Source: Halomonas sp. A11-A (GTDB taxonomy: Bacteria > Pseudomonadota > Gammaproteobacteria > Pseudomonadales > Halomonadaceae). Taken from it: 64,000 bases of DNA. The notes beneath the pieces were generated by a model, which saw only the letters and a program-made list of their open reading frames with translations, ran no database searches and was not told the DNA's origin. Location: assembly GCF_003182195.1 (NCBI RefSeq), contig NZ_QGTM01000015.1:1-64000 (forward strand), given 5' to 3'. Below are positions 25,880 to 34,186 of the stretch, in pieces (the first letter of the stretch is position 1; each line of letters opens with the position of its first letter). The position numbers and the translations under genes are program-made.

Positions 25880-28800
25880 ATGACAATCCGTGATTACCCC
25901 TGGGAGCCCAGCTACGCCACATCTGATATCCGAGACGATGGCAAGCAGGTGGATGTGCTTCACGACTTCTATATCCCGGCGCTGAGCCGGGCGACGCGCT
26001 ACGACCGTGTCGCCGGCTACTTCAGCTCTTCGTCGCTGGCGGCAGCATCTCAGGGGTTTTCGCGCTTCATCGAGAATGGCGGGGAGGCGCGCTTCGTGGT
26101 CGGGATGCAGCTCGATCCTGATGATGCGGCAGCGATCCTGCAAGGCGACGAGCAGCGAGCCAGCCAGGCCATGTTGGCAGAGTTGGCATCGAGTCAACAG
26201 TGGCCTTCTGCCATGCGACATGGTGTCGAGCTGCTGGCGTGGATGGTGGCCAATGGCTACCTCAGCCTTCGCGTTGGCCTGCGGGTGCATGCCAAGGATG
26301 GATCACCGCAACCTCTGGATTACGCCCAGGATGGCTACCTCCATGAGAAGTGGGCGATTCTCGGCGATGGCCAGGATGAGCTTTACATTTCCGGCTCGCT
26401 CAACGAATCCAGGACGGCGCTGGCTATCAATGCCGAGAACATTAATGTGCATCCGTCATGGGAGGATTGGGGGAGGAAGGCGATCCCTCAGAAGCACCGT
26501 AACTTCAAGGCGCTGTGGCAGGGCAACCATCCGGCGATCAGGACCTTTTCCCTCCCTGAGGCGGTCGAGGCCGAATTGGTAAAGATTGCCCGCAACGCCG
26601 GTAGCCTGCGCGAGATCGACGGTACGCCGATGGCCACACACACGAAGCAGGTGAGAGAGAAGGATGAGCTCACACCGAGCTTCGCCGAGCGGCTACGCTT
26701 TGCCCTGCTGCGACTCGCGCCCCTGCTGCCGGGCGGGGAGCGTGTCGCCATCGAAACCACGCCCATCGAGCCCTGGCCGCATCAGCGCTTTGTGGCCAAT
26801 CGCCTGCTGGAGACCTACCCCCGCAACCATCTGCTGTGTGACGAGGTAGGCCTTGGCAAGACCATCGAAGCAGGGCTGGCCTTCCGGGCTCTGTGGCTGA
26901 GTGGCCGTGCCAGCACGATTCGGGTGTTTGCGCCGGCCTCGCTGACCTCGCAGTGGCTGGTGGAGATGGCCGAGAAGTTCTATCTGTCCTTCGTCAGGCG
27001 TACCAGCCGCAAGGGGCGCTGGGAGCGTATCGACCTGCTGGATGGCGAGCCGATGCAGGGGCAGGGCCAGATGTTCGATGCACCGCTGGAGATCATCTCG
27101 ACTGGATTGGTGATCAACCGCCACGGCGGTAGGCTGCTGGCCAATCTTCCCGAGACCGACCTGGTGCTGGTGGACGAGGCCCACAAGGCCCGGCGCCAGA
27201 CGCCTGACAACCAGACCGTCATGCCGCGCTTCAACAAGCTCTACCAGGAGCTGCAGGGTGCGCTATATGGAAAGTCGCGTACTCTGCTGCTGGCCACCGC
27301 CACGCCGATGCAGCTCAACCGCGTGGAAGCCTTCGATCTGCTGAAGCTGATGCCTTCCGCCGGGGCTGTCCAGTTCTCCGAGGATCTGTGTGAAATCTTC
27401 TACCGGGTGCGCGACAAGCTGATCCACCAGGAGCCGATGGCTCATTATGAAGGCGAATGGCTGTGTCGCTACCTGAACAATGTGCGGAGCTCTTCTCCGG
27501 AGCAGTGGCACTTCGTCAATGAGCATGTGCTGAGCCCGTTCGGTAAAACTGGACTGGAGGACTTCACTGATCGTTCATTGGAGCCGATGATCTGGGACGA
27601 GGTGCAGCCGGCGCTGAGTCTGTTGGCACCGCTGGGGCGCAGTATGCTGCGGCACACACGCTCTCTGCTGCGCGCCTACCAGCGGGAAGGGCTGCTGAAT
27701 GCCAACCTCGCCTGGCGGGAAGTTGCCCCCAGCATCATTCCGCTTGGCGGCATCGAGCGTGACGTCTATGACCAGCTGCAGGAGTACTGCGCCGACCTGG
27801 CAAGTCATATGGCTGCCAACATGGAGGAGGGCCGGCAGCGCGCCGCCATCGGCTTCTACCTGAGCTTCTTGCGGCTACGCTTCGCCTCGTCCTTCCATGC
27901 GCTGCACTGCTCACTGAAGCGACGCCTGGACAAGATCCAGCAGACGCTCGACCACAAGGCGCAGCAGGTCGCGACATCGGATGGCTCACGTGAAGAACTC
28001 GAAGAGCTGAGAGACGATGAGGTGGAAGGGTTGGTGCTCAAGCACCGCACAGAGAGTGACCTCACCTGGGAGCAGGGCGCCGTGTCGAGGCTGATTGCCA
28101 CCATGGACAAGCTACCCGCCACGCCACGCAAGATGCGTCAGCTGCTGGAGCATATCGACCAGCGGCGCATCAATAGCAGCGACCGGGTCCGTCAGCTGGT
28201 GCTGTTCACGCGCTACACCGACACCATGGAGTACCTGCATGAGGAGCTGCGGCGACGCTTGCCGGGCTGCCCGATCGGTACCTTCTCCGGTGCCGGTGGC
28301 ACACTCCGGCGAGCCGGGGAATTCCAGCCAGAACGGATGGACCGTACCACCATCAAGCAGCGCTTCGTGGCGGGTAACATTGATATCCTGCTGTGTACCG
28401 ATGCGGCCGCCGAGGGCCTCAACCTGCAGAGCGCCGACCTGCTGATCAACTTCGACCTGCCCTGGAACCCGATGATGCTGGAACAGCGTATTGGTCGTAT
28501 TGACCGCATCGGCCAGCACCACACGCAAATCCAGGTGCTGAACTATCTCTATCAGGGCAGCGTTGAGGAGGTGGTCTACTCACGCTTGGTGAAACGCTTC
28601 CGTGAGGCGTTGACCGTTTCCGGGGAGCTGCAGTTCTCGCTTCTGCCCATCCAGCCCGAGGACTTCGAGGACTACGCCAAGGCCGAGGGGGAAGAGGGAA
28701 AGATCGACGAGGAGGAGCTGTTTCGCCGGGCGCAGGAGCACGCGAAGCGGATCCAGGAGCGCCAACAGCTCACCGAGTTCAAGGCCGAGGAGCAGAAAGC

Positions 28801-29650
28801 CGCCTACGAGCATTTGGAGGCACAACAGCGCCGTGAGCCGCTGCCGGTTTCACTGGAAAGTATCTGGCGAATTATCAGTGAGAGTGCCTACCTGAAGGCG
28901 CTGGGCGGTGGCGTTGAGAGCTTCGCCCAAGGCGACGCTTTCCGCCTCGTGGACGTTCCAGGCGTACCGCGCGACACGCTGCTGACTACCTCCCGTGAAC
29001 TGTTTGAGCATGGGTTGGGCGCCGAGGACCGACGACGCCTGCATTTCGCCACCTACGGTGACCCAGTCTTCGAGAAGCTGCTCGACTACATGTTGCAGCC
29101 CTTCGAGGCCGTGCTGGCGGCATGGCAGACGCGCAAGCCACTCTCGGCACTGCAGCTCGGTGGACAGCGATGGACGACGGCGGATGACCTTCTGGAAAGT
29201 GAGCTACCTGAAGGCGGGGAGATCGAGCTTGTAGCTCGGGCACAGCGGCTGCCGGGGCGTCAGGATGATCGTGTTGGCCGACAGCAGAAGGTGATGCTCG
29301 ATGCCGCGGCCGCCAGCCTGGCCGAGCAGAAGCTCAAACCCACCCCCGATACGCCCAACAATCAGATTGCGGAGCTCGACCGCTTCCGAGCCGATGTTAA
29401 CCAGCGCCATGGCCAACGAGTGCACCTCAAGTTCGATGCTCCTGATCGTAATGGCATGCTTGCCTTGAAGGACACGTTGCTCTGGCCCGTTCGTGAGAAG
29501 GCTGCCGGTCTTCAGGTCGATGCCGACCCTCTGTTGCTTTCAGCAACGCGCGACGTGATCTACCGTCAGCTGGGTGATATGAAGAAGGACAGTCGCACTG
29601 GGCATGAGGTCGCGAAGAGGTTGAGAGAGTCGGCTGCCAGTATGTCCTGA
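25880..29650 (+). CDS. PLD-SNF2 helicase (DISARM DrmD/Hma-like)
   Basis: A 1256-residue protein; start ATG 25880 has GGAGG at 25870-25874. The N-terminal 230 residues form a phospholipase-D-like module (FYIPALSRATRYDRVAGYFS, HEKWAIL near 154, SGSLNESRTA). The SNF2 core follows: Walker A CDEVGLGKTIEAG near 320, DEAH box VDEAHKA near 430, and the C-terminal lobe AAAEGLNLQ ... RIGRIDRIGQ near 855-875. Helicases of this build translocate on DNA in defence systems and may process phage DNA. It is the last gene of the operon. Confidence 0.88.
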   Translation: MTIRDYPWEPSYATSDIRDDGKQVDVLHDFYIPALSRATRYDRVAGYFSSSSLAAASQGFSRFIENGGEARFVVGMQLDPDDAAAILQGDEQRASQAMLAELASSQQWPSAMRHGVELLAWMVANGYLSLRVGLRVHAKDGSPQPLDYAQDGYLHEKWAILGDGQDELYISGSLNESRTALAINAENINVHPSWEDWGRKAIPQKHRNFKALWQGNHPAIRTFSLPEAVEAELVKIARNAGSLREIDGTPMATHTKQVREKDELTPSFAERLRFALLRLAPLLPGGERVAIETTPIEPWPHQRFVANRLLETYPRNHLLCDEVGLGKTIEAGLAFRALWLSGRASTIRVFAPASLTSQWLVEMAEKFYLSFVRRTSRKGRWERIDLLDGEPMQGQGQMFDAPLEIISTGLVINRHGGRLLANLPETDLVLVDEAHKARRQTPDNQTVMPRFNKLYQELQGALYGKSRTLLLATATPMQLNRVEAFDLLKLMPSAGAVQFSEDLCEIFYRVRDKLIHQEPMAHYEGEWLCRYLNNVRSSSPEQWHFVNEHVLSPFGKTGLEDFTDRSLEPMIWDEVQPALSLLAPLGRSMLRHTRSLLRAYQREGLLNANLAWREVAPSIIPLGGIERDVYDQLQEYCADLASHMAANMEEGRQRAAIGFYLSFLRLRFASSFHALHCSLKRRLDKIQQTLDHKAQQVATSDGSREELEELRDDEVEGLVLKHRTESDLTWEQGAVSRLIATMDKLPATPRKMRQLLEHIDQRRINSSDRVRQLVLFTRYTDTMEYLHEELRRRLPGCPIGTFSGAGGTLRRAGEFQPERMDRTTIKQRFVAGNIDILLCTDAAAEGLNLQSADLLINFDLPWNPMMLEQRIGRIDRIGQHHTQIQVLNYLYQGSVEEVVYSRLVKRFREALTVSGELQFSLLPIQPEDFEDYAKAEGEEGKIDEEELFRRAQEHAKRIQERQQLTEFKAEEQKAAYEHLEAQQRREPLPVSLESIWRIISESAYLKALGGGVESFAQGDAFRLVDVPGVPRDTLLTTSRELFEHGLGAEDRRRLHFATYGDPVFEKLLDYMLQPFEAVLAAWQTRKPLSALQLGGQRWTTADDLLESELPEGGEIELVARAQRLPGRQDDRVGRQQKVMLDAAAASLAEQKLKPTPDTPNNQIAELDRFRADVNQRHGQRVHLKFDAPDRNGMLALKDTLLWPVREKAAGLQVDADPLLLSATRDVIYRQLGDMKKDSRTGHEVAKRLRESAASMS

Positions 29651-29682
29651 GTGGTTGGGTCTCACGGCTCAATGAGGTGTTA

Positions 29683-29922
29683 ATGCTACAAACTTCCTAT
29701 CGACACTACCCCAGCTTCACCCGCCGCTACGTCCGCTCGGTGATGAAGATGATGGGGCTGCCCAAGAAGCCCAGCATCGAGGCGGAGCTCTTCGGCCAGA
29801 TGGTGCTGGACGAGCGGGTAGCCCACTCCATCAATGGCGAGGTGCTGATGCTGGAGGGGCACCATGGCTGCGAGGGCTGTGTGTTGATGCCGGAGTCGTC
29901 TCTGTCGAACTGGCGGCGATGA
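29683..29922 (+). CDS. Hypothetical small protein after the helicase gene
   Basis: A 79-residue frame with GAGG at 29674-29677 and ATG at 29683. The sequence is basic near the start (YRHYPSFTRRYVRSVMKMM) and has GCEGC near the end. Not recognised. It lies on the same strand 32 bp after the helicase and may be an operon tail or a remnant of an ICE gene. Confidence 0.4.
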   Translation: MLQTSYRHYPSFTRRYVRSVMKMMGLPKKPSIEAELFGQMVLDERVAHSINGEVLMLEGHHGCEGCVLMPESSLSNWRR

Positions 29923-29987
29923 ATTCATAGCCTGCTGATGATACAGGCCATCATGGTGAATCGGCAGGAAGGCCGCAAGGCGCGAGG

Positions 29988-30395
29988 TCAGCGAGGGAGA
30001 TCGAGACAAGGACTGCAGCGAACACGGTGGTAGAGGGTCTCCAATTCGCTTTCATTGAGCTCCAGAGTGCGAATCTGCTGCTTCCCACACTCACTGCACT
30101 CCGTCACGGCTGTAGTAAAGACAGATCGGCAGCAGGGGCAGTAACTCGCTTGTTTCGCACCGGCGTGAAATATGGCTTCCAGCGCTACCGCGCACTTCCT
30201 GGCGTCGGAGTCCCTCTGGTCACGCTTCTCCTGCCTGTCTTTCTTCTTCTCCTTTTCCTTTTCCTTTCGCCTGTGTTCGGCCTGAGCCTGCTGCTCTAGC
30301 AGCCTCTCCAGGCTGAGGGTTTGTTCTGCTACGCGCTGCTCGTGGAAGTGAGAATAATCGTCAAGTGATGCCAGATTGATGGTGAATTTGGGAGA
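29988..30395 (-). pseudogene. 5'-truncated coiled-coil/zinc-ribbon gene
   Basis: On the minus strand a frame stays open from the IS21 junction down to a TGA at 29988-29990, with no start codon left. It reads FTINLASLDDYSHFHEQRV, then a charged coiled coil (KEKEKEKKKDRQEKRDQ), then a zinc-ribbon pattern CPCC ... CSECG. The missing 5' end lies at the IS element. Family not recognised. The plus-strand frame over the same bases is a shadow of this one. Confidence 0.5.
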
Positions 30396-30488
30396 TGCGT
30401 ATTCCGACGAACGTGACCGGTCATTCCGGGGATCGTGACCGATCTGCTCACTCCTCTCTCGCTGGCTCTGGTTTTGTAAGCTGACCGG

Positions 30489-31244
30489 TCACGATGGGTC
30501 AACTTCTGCCGCTTGCGGGGCGGCGCTCTTGCGCATCGATTCTCCTCTGAGTGTCAGGCGGTGGGCGCTGTGCAGCAGCCGGTCCAGGATGGCGTCGGCC
30601 ACCGTCGCCGCGCCGATGTAGTCGTGCCAGTGCTCGATGGGCAGCTGGCTGGCGATCAGCGTCGAGCCCCGGCCATGCCGGTCCTCGATCACCTCCATCA
30701 GGTCCTGGCGCTGCGGGGCGGTCATCTTCTGCATCCCCCAGTCATCGAGGATCAGCAGGTCGGTCTTCTGCAGCTGGCCCATCAGCCGGGCGTAGGAGCC
30801 GTCGCCCTGGGCGATGCGCAGCTGCTCGAACAGGCGCGGCACCCGCAGGTAGCGCACCGAGTAGCCTTGCCGGCAGGCCTGGTTGCCCAGGGCGCAGGCC
30901 AGCCAGGTCTTGCCGCACCCGGTGGGACCGGTGAGGCACAGGTTGAGCGCCTGGCCGATCCACTCGCCGGTGGCCAGCGGTGCCATGCGGCCCCGCTCCA
31001 GGCCGCGAGGATGGCGGTAGTCGATGTCCTCGACGCAGGCCGTCACCCGCAGCTTGGCGGCCTTCAGCAGCCGGTCGAGGCGGCGGTTATCGCGATGCAG
31101 GACCTCTCGGTCGAGCAGCATGCCCAGGCGATCCTCGAACGGCAGGTCGTAGGTGTCCGGCTGGGTGAGCTGGTGAGCCAGGGCGTCGTGCATGCCGGTC
31201 AGCTTGAGGCGGCGCAGGGTGTCGAGCAGGGGCTGGGTCATCAT
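30489..31244 (-). CDS. istB: IS21-family helper ATPase IstB
   Basis: A 251-residue AAA+ ATPase that selects the target and stimulates the IstA transposase. Start at ATG 31244 (or the adjacent ATG 31241) behind GAGGAGA; a longer frame has no such site. Motifs: LDTLRRLKLTGMHDAL at the N-terminus, Walker A GPTGCGKTWLA near 104, LLILDDWGM near 168. Complete and apparently functional. It follows istA by 16 bp. Confidence 0.92.
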   Translation of the reverse strand: MMTQPLLDTLRRLKLTGMHDALAHQLTQPDTYDLPFEDRLGMLLDREVLHRDNRRLDRLLKAAKLRVTACVEDIDYRHPRGLERGRMAPLATGEWIGQALNLCLTGPTGCGKTWLACALGNQACRQGYSVRYLRVPRLFEQLRIAQGDGSYARLMGQLQKTDLLILDDWGMQKMTAPQRQDLMEVIEDRHGRGSTLIASQLPIEHWHDYIGAATVADAILDRLLHSAHRLTLRGESMRKSAAPQAAEVDPS

Positions 31245-31260
31245 CGGTCGTCTCCTCGGG

Positions 31261-32799
31261 TCAGTGGTAGTACTCGGCACCGCGCACGTTGGTGTGGGGC
31301 GGCAGGTCATCGAGCGCCTCGGGGAGCGTCAGCATCGGCTGCTGATCCAGCCCCTGCTTGAGGATCGAGGCGATGCTGCGGTAGCGCGTGGTGGGGATCG
31401 CCAGGGCATGCGCGCAGGCCTGCTCCAGCCGGGCCTTGCCGTAGCGCCGGCTGAGCTGCCACAGACCCAGGCAGGCACGGTAGCCATGCTCGGGATGGGG
31501 GCGGTCCTGCAACTGCCGCTGGGTCATCTCCAGGGTGGCGGCGCCGATGTCCTTCGCCCAATCCAGGAAGCGGCTTGGCGACCAGTCGCGGTGCGCCTGG
31601 TGGCGCTTGGGCATGTGCTCGGCCAGGGTCGAGAAGCGACCCGGGGCATGGCGCGGGTGCGCCGCCACTCGGTGGCCCTTGTGGAACACCTCCACCATGG
31701 CGTGGGTCAGGCGCACCTCCAGCACCTGGCCCACCAGGCTGTGCGGGACGCTGTAGAAGCGTTTGTCGAGGTCGAGGTGGTAGTCGATGCCGGGCTTGGC
31801 CTTGCGCCACTCGGCGTACTCGTAGGGCGTCTCCGGCAGCGGGCGCAGCACCGGCCGGTCGATGGCCTGGAACAGATCGCGCCGGCTCTCCTCGCGGCCC
31901 TGGAAGGGGCGGCGGTTGAGGTCTTCCAGCAGCTCGCGGATGGCCTGGTTCAGCGAGGCCAGCGTGAAGAAGGTGTGGTGACGCAGGCGGGCCAGGATCC
32001 AGCGCTCCACCAGCAGTACCGCGGCTTCCGCCTTGGCCTTGTCCTTGGGTTTGTAGGGCCGCGCCGGCAGCACCGCGACCTGGTAGTGCTGGGCCATCTC
32101 GGCGTAGGTCGCGTTGAGCTGGCTCTCGTAGCGACACGCCCGCGTCACGGCGCTCTTCAGGTTGTCGGGGACGAGCAGCTCGGGGACGCCGCCCAGGAAC
32201 TGGAAGGCGCGCTGGTGAGAGGCAATCCAGTCGGGCAGCGCCTGGCTCCAGGTGGCCTCGGCGTAGGTGTAGCTGGAGGCGCCCAGCACCGCCACGAACA
32301 CCTGGGCCTGGCGCAGCTCGCCGGTGGCCTGGTTGATGATCGGCACGGTCGGGCCGCAGTAGTCGATGAACAGCTTCTCGCCGGCGCGGTGGACCTGGCG
32401 CATGCTGCGCCGCTGGCGTTCCCGCCAGGCGCGGTAATGGTCACAGAACCGACTGTAGCGGTAGGCCTTGTCGCCATGGACCTCGACGTACTCCGCCCAC
32501 AGCAGCTGCAGGGTGACGCCCTTGCGCTTGAGCGCCTGGTGGACCTGGAAGTAGTCCGGCGCCGAGAAGCGCATCGGCGGCGACTTGGCCGGGAACAACC
32601 GCGCCTCCAGCGCCGCCTCGTCGGTGCCGTCGGGCAACGGCCAGCGGATGCCGGCCACCTGGGCCAGGCTGACGTACTTGCTGACCACGCCCTTGGAGAG
32701 GCCGCAGGCCCGCGCAATCTTCTCGTGGCTGAGGCCGGCGTCGTACTTGAGGCGCAACACCTCGGTGATGGTTCGCATGGGAATCCTCGGTGCTGGCAT
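31261..32799 (-). CDS. istA: IS21-family transposase IstA
   Basis: A 512-residue DDE recombinase. Start chosen at ATG 32799 because AGGAGGGAG precedes it and the family begins near here (IPMRTITEVLRLKYDAGLSH). An N-terminal helix-turn-helix is followed by the integrase core (GEKLFIDYCGPTVPII near 140-155, PELLVPDNLKSAV near 211-223) and a C-terminal Mu-transposase-type domain. No frameshift is seen, so the element may still be active. Confidence 0.92.
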   Translation of the reverse strand: MPAPRIPMRTITEVLRLKYDAGLSHEKIARACGLSKGVVSKYVSLAQVAGIRWPLPDGTDEAALEARLFPAKSPPMRFSAPDYFQVHQALKRKGVTLQLLWAEYVEVHGDKAYRYSRFCDHYRAWRERQRRSMRQVHRAGEKLFIDYCGPTVPIINQATGELRQAQVFVAVLGASSYTYAEATWSQALPDWIASHQRAFQFLGGVPELLVPDNLKSAVTRACRYESQLNATYAEMAQHYQVAVLPARPYKPKDKAKAEAAVLLVERWILARLRHHTFFTLASLNQAIRELLEDLNRRPFQGREESRRDLFQAIDRPVLRPLPETPYEYAEWRKAKPGIDYHLDLDKRFYSVPHSLVGQVLEVRLTHAMVEVFHKGHRVAAHPRHAPGRFSTLAEHMPKRHQAHRDWSPSRFLDWAKDIGAATLEMTQRQLQDRPHPEHGYRACLGLWQLSRRYGKARLEQACAHALAIPTTRYRSIASILKQGLDQQPMLTLPEALDDLPPHTNVRGAEYYH

Positions 32800-32926
32800 G
32801 TCTCCCTCCTGGAGCGCAGGCAAAAGGAAGGGTATGCCGTAAAAGTCCGAATCATTCCAGCGAGTTAGGTGAGATTCCGGGAACGTGACCGAGGATTCCG
32901 ACATCGTGACCGCGGATTCCGGGAAA

Positions 32927-33004
32927 GAGGCCAACTTCATCGCCATGATCTACCTGATTGGCAGCCCGGTGGGCCGCCTGCTCGATCAGGCCAAATCCAC
33001 GTAA
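32927..33004 (+). pseudogene. 3' remnant of an unidentified gene cut by the IS21 element
   Basis: The frame GKEANFIAMIYLIGSP, then VGRLLDQAKST, ends at TAA 33002-33004 just before a strong terminator. It is hydrophobic, suggesting the tail of a membrane protein. No matching 5' part is found on the other side of the IS, so a deletion probably accompanied insertion. Its identity is unknown, and a chance frame cannot be excluded. Confidence 0.35.
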
Positions 33005-33019
33005 AACGACGAAGAACCC

Positions 33020-33053
33020 AAAAAAGCCAGAACCTGTCGGTTCTGGCTTTTTT
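33020..33053. terminator. Bidirectional intrinsic terminator after tRNA-fMet
   Basis: A 9-bp stem (GCCAGAACC 33026-33034, GGTTCTGGC 33039-33047) with a 4-base loop is flanked by six As on the left and six Ts on the right. It serves the minus-strand tRNA gene and would also stop plus-strand transcripts from the island. Confidence 0.92.
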
Positions 33054-33060
33054 CGGTATT

Positions 33061-33137
<77 letters not shown>

Positions 33138-33151
33138 TCAACGTGGGGCAC

Positions 33152-33179
33152 ATTCTACAGGCATTACCCCTTTAGTCAA
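33152..33179 (-). promoter_or_regulatory. Promoter of tRNA-fMet
   Basis: On the minus strand TTGACT (33179-33174) and TAGAAT (33157-33152) are separated by 16 bp, 15 bp upstream of the tRNA 5' end. A near-consensus sigma-70 promoter. Confidence 0.75.
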
Positions 33180-33325
33180 GGGTCCGGGTTCAAACGCTCG
33201 TCCCGGCACCGCTTCATGGTCCATACTCCGTGGAGTTGTCATCAAACTGGCAACGCTGCAAAGAATAATTGGTATGCAGGCCGAGGTGGCCTGGCCACAG
33301 CGTCATGATAATCAGGGAGGTTACA

Positions 33326-34072
33326 ATGGCCAACAATGAAATCGTTGCTTGGGTGACCGGTGGAACCGGCGGCATCGGCAGTGCCATCTGTCGTTCGCTG
33401 GCCGATGAGGGCTACCAGGTGGTGGCCGGCTACCACAATCCGGAAAAGGCCAAGAGCTGGCTCGAAGCCCAGAAGACGGATGGTTACAGCAACATCGATA
33501 TCGCCGGGGTGGACCTGGTGGATTTCGAGGCCTGCATGAACGGGGTCAAGGAGATCGAGGCGAAGCACGGCCCGATCGGCGTGCTGGTGAACTGTGCGGG
33601 CATCACCCGCGATGGCACCATGAAGAAGATGACCCCCGAGCAGTGGCACGAGGTCATCGACACCAACCTCAACAGCGTCTTCAACACCTGCCGCAGCGTG
33701 CTCGACAGCATGCTGGAGCAGCAGTACGGCCGGATCATCAATATCTCTTCCATCAACGGCCGCAAGGGCCAGTTCGGCCAGGTGAACTACTCGGCCGCCA
33801 AGGCGGGCATGCACGGCCTGACCATGGCATTGGCCCAGGAGACCGCCACCAAGGGCATCACTGTGAACACCGTGTCGCCGGGCTATATCGCCACCGACAT
33901 GATCATGAAGATTCCCGAGAAGGTGCGCGAGTCCATCCGCGAGACCATCCCTGTCAAGCGCTTCGGCAAGCCGGAGGAGGTCGCTCGCCTGGTGGCCTAT
34001 CTGGCCCACGAGGAGTCTGGCTTCATCACCGGCGCCAACATCGACATCAACGGCGGCCAGTTCATGGGCTGA
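33326..34072 (+). CDS. phaB: Acetoacetyl-CoA reductase
   Basis: A 248-residue short-chain dehydrogenase that reduces acetoacetyl-CoA to (R)-3-hydroxybutyryl-CoA with NADPH in polyhydroxybutyrate synthesis. Start ATG 33326 behind AGGGAGG; an in-frame upstream start lacks a site. Cofactor motif TGGTGGIGSA (residues 10-19), NCAGITRDGT, catalytic Ser in INISSINGRKGQFGQVN and YSAAKAG (Tyr/Lys). The end DINGGQFMG is typical of PhaB/PhbB. It stands alone here, with no polymerase gene beside it, and is followed by its own terminator. Confidence 0.93.
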   Translation: MANNEIVAWVTGGTGGIGSAICRSLADEGYQVVAGYHNPEKAKSWLEAQKTDGYSNIDIAGVDLVDFEACMNGVKEIEAKHGPIGVLVNCAGITRDGTMKKMTPEQWHEVIDTNLNSVFNTCRSVLDSMLEQQYGRIINISSINGRKGQFGQVNYSAAKAGMHGLTMALAQETATKGITVNTVSPGYIATDMIMKIPEKVRESIRETIPVKRFGKPEEVARLVAYLAHEESGFITGANIDINGGQFMG

Positions 34073-34132
34073 TCGCCCCGGTTTCCTGCGCCCCCTGGTC
34101 ACCGATCGGCCGGGGGCGACCGTAACGACAAG

Positions 34133-34168
34133 AAGCGCGAGGCGATCCCTCGCGTTTCTGCCTTTTCT
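34133..34168 (+). terminator. Intrinsic terminator after phaB
   Basis: Stem CGCGAGG (34136-34142) / CCTCGCG (34148-34154), with flanking AAG/TTT extending it, followed by TTTCTGCCTTTTCT. It lies between the convergent phaB and DUF349 genes. Confidence 0.8.
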
Positions 34169-34186
34169 GGCCTCAAGGTTCTGGTC

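Larger units (their letters stand above)
30396..32930 (-). mobile_element. IS21-family insertion sequence (istA-istB)
   Basis: The two-gene istA/istB organisation defines the family. Copies of an ATTCCG(n)CGTGACC motif flank the genes: 30401-30418 and 30423-30440 on the left; 32874-32890, 32895-32911 and a partial at 32916 on the right. They read in the same direction at both ends, which is odd for an IS, so the exact termini and target duplication could not be fixed and the coordinates are approximate. Confidence 0.8.

Noticed and set aside
30027-30299. A 90-codon plus-strand frame left of the IS21 element
   Set aside because: Hydrophobic tail is the complement of a Lys/Glu-rich coiled coil in the better-supported minus-strand remnant.
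30401-32920. The repeated ATTCCG..CGTGACC motifs as a CRISPR array
   Set aside because: Only two or three copies per cluster, 4-5 bp apart, and flanking istA/istB; they are IS end repeats.
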